Positions 56,770 through 64,000 of a DNA stretch of 64,000 bases are shown piece by piece; the stretch's first letter is position 1, and the number at the start of each line of letters is the position of its first letter. The translations under genes and the position numbers were made by a program. Source of the stretch: Angiostrongylus vasorum. Lineage: Eukaryota > Nematoda > Chromadorea > Rhabditida > Metastrongylidae. The notes under the pieces were generated by a model that was not told the origin of the DNA, made no database searches, and was given only the letters and a program-made list of their open reading frames with translations. Location of the stretch: the NCBI GenBank assembly GCA_018806985.1, contig JADANN010000465.1, forward strand, positions 1,426,001 to 1,490,000. Direction: 5' to 3'.

Positions 56770-57060
56770 ATAATTTTGTTGAGATATTTGCAAAACTCCG
56801 GACCGCTGGTGTCTGCGGTGGGGACCGAACACGCTATTACCCTTTACGGAGGGTAACGCGTTCACCACCACTCCATGCGAGCCCTTCGTTTCGCCTTTCT
56901 CTCAGCCATGTTATTGACTTATAGGCGCTACCAGCGATCACCCGTCAACTGGATTGATTTGGCGAGAACAAATCGGCATGGACCCAATTAAGCTGATTCG
57001 ATGGCATAAATCACAAACCGTCGCCAATTTTATTTATTGCCCAATATTTTTTTGTTGGCA
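56770..57060 (-). repeat. SINE-B copy plus shared middle sequence
   Basis: TTGTTGAGATATTTGCAAAA, CGGTGGGGACCGAACACGC and GGTAACGCGTTCACCACC (minus-strand head). It is followed from 56920 by the reversed middle block also present at 6703-6785 and 60002-60080. Confidence 0.6.
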
Positions 57061-57124
57061 GGGTACTAGGCAAATGTTTTTATTTTCCTGACAAGACCGA
57101 TAGCGATTTACTGATCCGCTTAGA

Positions 57125-57220
57125 TAGAAGCCTTGGTGAGCCTGGTGTGTGGGATCAAACGACTGATTCAGTGTGCATTTCGGGGCACCTCTAACCACTA
57201 CGTTACACGCACCACTGCGC
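57125..57220 (-). repeat. SINE-A head fragment
   Basis: Minus strand: GGTGCGTGTAACGTAGTGGT (A box) and a B-box relic GTTTGATCCCACAC, then ACCAAGGCTTCTATC. Confidence 0.4.
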
Positions 57221-57972
57221 GGGAATATGTTTCGGAATAGCGGAGTTTAGTCAGTTTTATCCGATACGAATGCTAGATACCAGTACCATCTTAATCAATG
57301 TAGTATAATTAAGTGATAGAAAAGGTAGCATATGGCAAAAGAATACCAGCAAAGACCCTTTATGGTTTGCTTTATCTCACTGATGTAATAAGTGATGCTG
57401 CAAGGTGCTGCCTGTGCAAAGCAGATACAACCATCTCATTTATGAGATTACATTCTGATAGTCCAAAACGATGCAGAGGAACTACCGCAACATCTTTTGT
57501 TTAGATAAACAACGTTAGCAAGGTATGAACAAGTTATATCGAGAACTTTGTTTGTAATTATTTATTATTTGGCACAATTGCAAAACATCCCGAATGAGAG
57601 AAAAGTAGGCTAACACGCAGCCATTACTGGCAATCTTTGTAAATACGCTCTATGAGTTGTGTGGAGAGTGCAGTGGTTAGATGTGCCCTTACGATGGATA
57701 ATGTTGTTGTTTCGATCCTACAGTGTCCATGAGTTACACAAGCAAAAATGGTTTAATAGTTTCACACAAAAAGACGATTATCTCTAGTGGGCGATTTTTT
57801 ACGTAGAAAGTAGTACTTGATGTTCTTAGTGATTTTTCCAAGTTCAACAAAAAATTTAAGCACTTGTCGAGTCGTAGAAAAGGCAGAGAGCTGAATTTTA
57901 AAAAAAATCGTATAATAGGAATCATTGAGTGATAGATTACTTCCCAAACAGAGATTTCGTAGTTTTAATGAT

Positions 57973-58042
57973 GAACATTAGGCCAAGGTCTTCCAACATG
58001 AATTAACGAACATTAGACCAAGGTCTTCCAACATGAATTGAC
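57973..58042 (+). repeat. Two tandem 35-bp units
   Basis: GAACATTAGGCCAAGGTCTT plus 15 bases is repeated immediately with two mismatches. Confidence 0.8.
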
Positions 58043-58327
58043 GATGGGGGAGGGGAGATGGCATGTTCACCGGGAGACAAACGGATCACTGCTATGACTC
58101 ATCTCCTTTCATCTTTTTTAAGCTTTCGATTTAAGTTAATTTTTTAAAGATCTGCTTTCAGTGTCTCAGCAAAGTTTCAATGACGTTCATTCACTGTTGC
58201 TGCAGCAATATTATTACAAGAGAAAATTGCATTAGCTTCAACCAGCATTTTGAAAAGGACATGGTAAATTATCAAATTGTGATCAAACTTACGTTTGAAC
58301 TCTACCAATTTTACAAATAATGGTGAA

Positions 58328-58600
58328 AAGGGTGCGTGAGGCAAAGTGGTCAGTGGTGCGACACACGTGGTCGTTGGTTCCACCTCGCGCTTTGGGTATA
58401 CCAATTCCTCAACCCTTTCTCCCGAAATCGACAAATTGTCATAAAATATCGACTTGATTTATCAGTAGATTTCCGAAATTTACTACGCAGGGTAGTATTA
58501 TTTATCATCTGCATGATACTTAATGAAGGGGTCTGCGCATTTCTTATAAAGGATTGATCAACATTGAACGCTTTACCTTTTGTCCTTTTCACTGGTGATG
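58328..58600 (+). repeat. Degenerate SINE-A copy
   Basis: GGTGCGTGAGGCAAAGTGGT head, GTTGGTTCCACCTC near the B box, TGATACTTAATGAAG, GGATTGATCAACATTGAACG and CTTTACCTTTTGTCC end. Confidence 0.5.
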
Positions 58601-59785
58601 GAAGAAGGACGAAGAATTGAATGAAGGAATTACCGGATGCCATATGATATGTGAAGATTACACCTTCAAAACTTCTAACCAAGTATTACTCAGATGGATT
58701 CGAAACATTAGGATTTGATCGAACAAGCCATGTTGACGCCTGTAGTAGTTTATCATTCTTTCCAATTAAAATCTTTCGCATTATTCATGCTTTTTCTCTT
58801 CTAGAAGATTCATTAAGGTGACATTGAAGGTTTGGCAAGATACAAACGATTCTTGAAATATGTAATGAATTTCCCTTTACCACCAAATGCGTTGTCGGCC
58901 TGTCGCATTCGTGTCAATCGCTCGTTATTGGTATCTACGTTGTGTTCGTCGCTCGCTGACCGACTTTTTCTTGTCTAGGAAGGCAATCGAACGTCAAATC
59001 CGTTACTTTTTTCATCAGTTTGACAGAGCGGATGATTGTGAACAGAGAGTAGGAACCATTGCTTATTTGCTTCATGGACTCATCTTCACATCCAGACGAG
59101 ATATCAAGACACAGTATCCGTGGATAAACGCCATAGTGTATCTTTGACAGTTTTTTAAACGTTATTTGAAAATGAAGTTTTGATGACCTCGACCATCCAC
59201 GTGAGTTGAATCAAAGCTGTAGTAAATGTGCTCACCAGGAACATCGAAGGATGTGGCTGAGATTTCGATATACAATCCTACCATTTCTTTTTGACGTTCA
59301 AGGAACTAGTTTGAAACCAATCTTGCCGTAAGCCGTTGTATTTATAATGATGTTGATGATCACAAAGCGCAAAGCTTCCTATAATTTTTTAAAGAAGGAA
59401 GCTACGCTTGTTGGACGAATCATCGAGACCTCGTCTATAACTTCTTAAGTAAAACTCTACACAACTTTTTAGTTCAATAGCGATCTCCCTTCCAAAGCAT
59501 TTAAAAATATAACTGCATGATCTTAGACATAAGCTATTTTGTACACACTAATCTTATGTAGGTATTTCTTTTATAGGATGTCATGCAATACACCCACTAA
59601 ATCAAGATGGTTTGTCACGTTCTCGAACAGGCTGACACCCCTTCACCAACAGCGGTTGGCAAACTGGTCTGCAGATTTGCATGGAAAAAATCTTCCACAG
59701 GTACATAAAGGCTAACGACTATCTGAGTTGAAGACCTGGAAACTCTCCAGCCGAGATTTCGCAGGATTCTAAAAAGAACTGATTT

Positions 59786-60240
59786 TCGATAGAACTAGAT
59801 GAGAGACAGATGAAATGAAGGACCCGCATGGTGTGGTGGTGAGCGCGCTACTCCCCGGACAATATCGCGTTCGTTCCCCCACCGTAGACACTTGCGGCCC
59901 GAAGTTTTGCGAATATCTCAGCATCATTAAAGTTATATTTCGCCAATATATACACTGCCGTTAAAAGAGTAGGCAGTAAATAAGAAGTTAAAATTGTGAT
60001 TATAACTGCAGCCTCAGCTTAACTGGGTTCGTTGCCGATTTGGGCTACCCATATCAATCCCGCTAACGGGTGACTGCTGATGACAAAAGATCGATAGAAC
60101 TAGCTGAGAGACAAACGAAACGAAGGACCCTCATGGTGTGGTGATGAACGCGTTACTCCCCGGAAGGAACAATAGCGTGTTCGTTCCCCACCGTAGATAC
60201 CTGCGGTCCGGAGTTCTGCAAATATCTCAGCATCATTGAA
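59786..60240 (+). repeat. Two direct SINE-B units joined by the shared middle sequence
   Basis: Units at about 59787-59945 and 60089-60240, both with the A-box/B-box pair (CATGGTGTGGTG.TGA.CGCG, GCGTTCGTTCCCC or GTGTTCGTTCCCC). The middle 60002-60080 equals that of the inverted pair at 6542-6930. Confidence 0.7.
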
Positions 60241-60254
60241 GAGTTGATTTTATT

Positions 60255-60453
60255 AGCACTCAGTGAAATTCATGAGGAAGTGGCAGTGAACCCATACACA
60301 AATCCGAATACCTTGCTGAATCCGTGCAACGAACCGAATGAAGGAGTTGTCGGATCGGTGGAACACGTAATAACGGTCCACACAACTTGAATGAAAAAAG
60401 CAAATTGCATAGATGACTGGAACGGTGAAATTGTAATTTTTCGACTTTTCCAA
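60255..60453 (-). CDS. Possible N-terminal PTR exon (weak)
   Basis: Minus-strand frame of 66 codons with FVARIQQGIRICVWVHCHFL M near its end. The spacing of basic and hydrophobic residues resembles the start of PTR proteins before TM1. The frame stops right beside a SINE-B unit, and no phase-compatible link to 53500 was found. Could equally be chance. Confidence 0.2.
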
Positions 60454-60459
60454 AAAATC

Positions 60460-63400
60460 TCGTTATCTCAGTGATGGAGTGTAGCTAAAGTTTGCTCATC
60501 TGGACACGTCGCTAACAGCAGCAGGTAATAAGATGAATAGAAAATCGATTTATCCAACTCCATGCCGCTCTCCTTCCCAAGATTACTGGGTACAAAGAAG
60601 GAGGTTCTAGAATAAGTCATAAAAAACCACTTCATAACCACTTGACCTTTTGTTGGTCATCGCATTAGAAGATTCGTTATACGAAAAAATAGATTGCTCC
60701 TTGAAATTCAAAAAAAGCTCACAACTTTTTTCGCACCTCTTGGTAACCAACAAGGTTTGCAAACGAGTTTTTGCGGAGAAGAAATTGTGAGTCACATGCA
60801 ACACATGTCCTCCCTTTCATCACTGAGTGATTCGAATGGGTGTCGTGCCCATTCGTCCTTAACATTTGAAAGATTTGGCCACATGAGGTTCTACTCGCGA
60901 GCAATGAAGTCCTAACGCTGTTTTAGGGCAGTTGCAAAAGGTGACCCGAAAAACACACCGATCAGGTGCCCCGGGCTCACGAAACCCTCCATCCCTTCGG
61001 AGCGCCAAATTGGTACCAGACTTGAAGAAACGAAGTAATATGACGACAAAAATGTGAGCTAGGAAACCGGTGCTCCTTGCTATACCCAATGCGTCATCGA
61101 TAGTTCTTTAAGCCTTTGGGTGGTTGATTGATTCCTTTGATCGAGTATTCTTCCAGTTGAATTTTTACTGCCTTCTATTCAAAAAATAATAGCATCATGC
61201 AGTACATATCACTTCTTCCTGAGTGCGCCCACAAGTTTGCAGCATTGAAAAGATCTCATGCCTAATTCTGGATTTGCTCGTAATAATCTTGAAAATCGAT
61301 CATTTATTCTAAAAAAGCAACCCTTGGAGCAAAATGTTTCCACTTTTAACCACATTCTGTTGCACGCGTCAAGATAGAGTTCGGCAATCTTCTCGTGGAT
61401 AGTTCCTTATCAAAAACAGGTTAGGGAAAACAGCATCGCGCCAAAAAATGTAATGCCCTCAGTGTCATCTTAACGATACGATTGCACGAGTGTCACAAGT
61501 GAAATGTGTTGAAGCGAGCTAGAGATACATGATGATTAACGAGACTACAGGTGATAGACGTGACAGCATCCTTGTGTGGTATTCTATCCGGAAGAGACCG
61601 TCCTGAAGAAGTTGTCAATTTTTATCATTTATGTCCAGTTCTTTCTTCTTGTTGCCTCAGCTAGAATTCCAAAGTGGAGACCGTATGGTACTTGTATGAA
61701 GCGAACTTGGATAACAGTGTGGAAGAAAAAACAAAGAGTGAAGCACCCGCAAAGGTTTTTAGCACCACGTTATTGAATATCTCTCAACAATAGCATTGTT
61801 ACAAGTAGAGGATTTACAAGCGCGCAGTGAATGAGAGGAAAGCGATCGTCATTACTGGTGAAACTAGAACGAGTTCTCTTGGCTGCGGGCTGCTAACACA
61901 TCATGGCTGAGGACGAGGAGGAAAGTTAGGCAGGCAACAGCCATCAGACTTTCGAAACACAAAACAGCAGCTAGAATGAAAGAGTTTTGGTTCCGAAGCT
62001 AGGAAATGTTTTTGAACTGTAACAAATGATGATAGAGAGCTGTACCTAATGCGAGAGCATGTTTTTTGTTATTTGTAGCCAGTAGAGTTCGTTGGACAGC
62101 TATGAAGTGCTACAGAGGCCAATGCGGACCATGCCCTCTTAAGTCATTCGATGATTTGTATGATTAAAAGAAGACACAGGTGCAAAGGCACAATTGTGTT
62201 AAATAGGAACAACAATACAGTACAAAAAACTTCACTGTAAAACTAACTTAGTAACTATTATTACTAAGGAAAAGACGCTATTGAAAGGAAGATGGGAACC
62301 ACTGTTTACAGATAGTTTCTAGATGTACTGCTTGCTTGATAGCGTTTATTATAACAAAATCAAACCTGGAAAATGTCGTTAAAATCGGTTGGCCATAAGA
62401 TTTGTAAAGAAGGGCGTCAAAAAAGATCGAAAATACCCAGTTATAATGAAGTGTAGACGTAAAGGACATAATAAAAATGAGATTCGGACGTGAAAGACCC
62501 ATAGAAGAGAGGTAAATTAAAGGAATCTGACCAGATAGTTGATATCGGAAAGTTGAATAAGCATGAGCATTCAGTGAGATCCATGTTATCCCGTTTGCTT
62601 CGGCATTTGAACCCAAAACTGTATCGTTTTTTTTCGTCCTTTTGAATCAGTGAATTTCCGATTAAAAGAGATAAACGAGATGCGATCAAAGACCACGATT
62701 ACGATGCGACCACATGTGAAATGGCGCCTTATCTTAGAATGATTTTTTGAACGTCCAGTCTCAAAAGAGGGCGAAGTCGACCAAACGTCTCATATAGAAT
62801 CACAGCAACAAGAACTACTTTTACCAACATCGCCCCAGCTCAACAAGAGTGGTTCGTAAGAACTGTGATTAAGGTCAAAACTTTCTTACCATTAATACGA
62901 GTTTGTCATGATCGGCAACGATGTGACCAAGTCGTCGAAATACTTGGTTCAAAAAAACGCACAAATATTGGTGGTGCCATGGTTGCCGCCGAATCAGGCG
63001 CGTGCGCAGTCATTTTGTTCGCGCTTTAGGGGGCGGTGCTTAGACGTAGTGTTAGGCCAAGCGCTAAATGTGGGCAGGGCCAGAGGATCACAAAGTGTAC
63101 AGCATTCTCGATGACTTCTGACTATATTGCCATGCATCACATGACGATTCGTTCCCAATGGGTACGAGTGTCATGATTTAGACCTGTCCAGTAGGTGTCA
63201 GTTGAAGCGTGCGATGTTAATCAATCCTTGCCAAATGCCCCATGTTTTCGACTCCCTTAAGCCCTACAAAGCTAAATGATTGAATGCATATTTGGATTAT
63301 AGAGTGAATTACGGGGCTTGTTGATGTTCTAAGAAAATGGCTTTATCATGCCAACCTCATCTACTACAATTAAGGGATAAAAGAGTCAGTAAGCTCTAGG

Positions 63401-64000
63401 CTTGGTGTTAAATCAATCACTACTTGTATATTGCAAGACACGTCTAGGCACTGCGTTATACGCCCTCAAGTTTTATGGGACAATTTACGATTTTATAATC
63501 CATTTCAGTGTCTAAGAAAACCGACGCTGCCATGACACTTACCAAAGCTTTAAGAATGCTTTAAAAATTGCTTCAACTGCTGCATTGAACCGCATTGTCC
63601 ACTCTCCCTGAATTTCAACACACAACTAACAGTCGATCAAAAGAAAAAAGAAATGATGACGCACAAGAGCTACGAAAGCAACGAATCAAAGTTTTATCCA
63701 TGCTCTTCAGATAGTTGAACTATTCACCTTCTTAAGACATATAAATACCACCTGTATAACCTGCAAACTGTTGAATCTTAGACTAACTCGAAGAGGAAGC
63801 AAGCAAACTCTCCGCAATGAAGGCAAAAATCTACAAAGAGATCTGCTAGGGAAAAATCTGGACATTTATCGGAATTCTTGCTGGTTTCCGCATGATGTGG
63901 TGTAAGACCCAATCTCTCGTGTCATCTACCTAGCTTCGTCACCTTTCGTGTACGGCTGAGTCCTTGATCTCTGATCGCCTCTTCAAATCGGAACCGCGGA
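60460..64000. other. Right end of window, no recognised gene
   Basis: Open frames are short. Frame 61576-61776 (+) has a hydrophobic start and basic tail (see findings). A worn SINE-A lies at about 63220-63460. The stretch 62985-63090 is locally GC-rich without an identified feature. Confidence 0.4.
63220..63460 (-). repeat. Degenerate SINE-A copy
   Basis: Minus-strand SINE-A words: TTAATCAATCCTTGCCAAAT, TTCGACTCCCTTAAGCCC, AATGATTGAATGCATATTTG, and a head relic near 63450 (GAGGGCGTATAACGCAGTGC). Confidence 0.45.

Larger units (their letters stand above)
54170..59785. other. Region upstream of the resolved PTR exons
   Basis: Should contain one or more 5' PTR exons (TM1), which I could not identify. 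Open frames at 54936-55205 and 58887-59147 (+) have no recognised domain. Several worn SINEs are listed separately. Confidence 0.4.

Noticed and set aside
1..64000. Search for a previously undescribed gene system (defence, toxin, biosynthetic cluster, CRISPR)
   Set aside because: Only two host gene families and common eukaryotic mobile elements are supported. No array, cluster or operon-like structure is present.

Overview
The window looks like nuclear DNA of a clade V (strongylid, probably hookworm-type) nematode. Its genes consist of short exons (66-362 bp) separated by long repeat-filled introns. Several donors are GTAAGT/GTGAGT-type and the acceptors are short TTTCAG-type. It also carries RTE-class LINEs, Penelope-like elements with a GIY-YIG nuclease, a mariner relic and tRNA-derived SINEs. 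No bacterial-type operon, CRISPR array or phage is present. The species assignment is an inference.

Three host loci are supported. (1) Bases 6-404 (+) are the 3' end of a TMEM144-like membrane protein gene (paralog A). (2) Bases 4828-14499 (+) hold a complete tandem paralog (B). I assembled it by hand from seven exons whose phases all agree, giving 355 residues; one 6.6-kb intron is packed with repeats. (3) Bases 25068-53500 (-) hold a Patched-related (PTR, sterol-sensing-domain/RND) gene of at least 17 exons. It includes the SSD with its GVDD motif and the second RND half with GFSVD. Its extreme N-terminus is unresolved. Three of its exons each carry one extra base in an A/T homopolymer.

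The rest is mobile DNA. RTE-a (degenerate copy 7.85-10.7 kb, 3' fragments at 11.2, 16.4 and 22.7 kb) and RTE-b (38.5-41.8 kb inside a PTR intron, plus a fragment at 21 kb) are two LINE lineages. A Penelope-like family (PLE-1) forms a 3.1-kb inverted-repeat structure at 17.7-20.8 kb and is scattered as fragments at 8.8, 9.7, 17.0, 22.3 and 36.8 kb. Tails of a second PLE-like family occur at 16.2, 31.3, 33.7, 34.1 and 43.3 kb. A dead mariner lies at 29.3-30.3 kb.

Four short repeat families have tRNA-like pol III heads; here they are called SINE-A, SINE-B, SINE-C and SINE-R. SINE-R (about 375 bp, six copies) shares its 3' tail with RTE-a, which points to an RTE-a/SINE-R mobilisation pair. Some SINE-A copies keep recognisable target-site duplications. 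All family names are local labels; no database search was possible.
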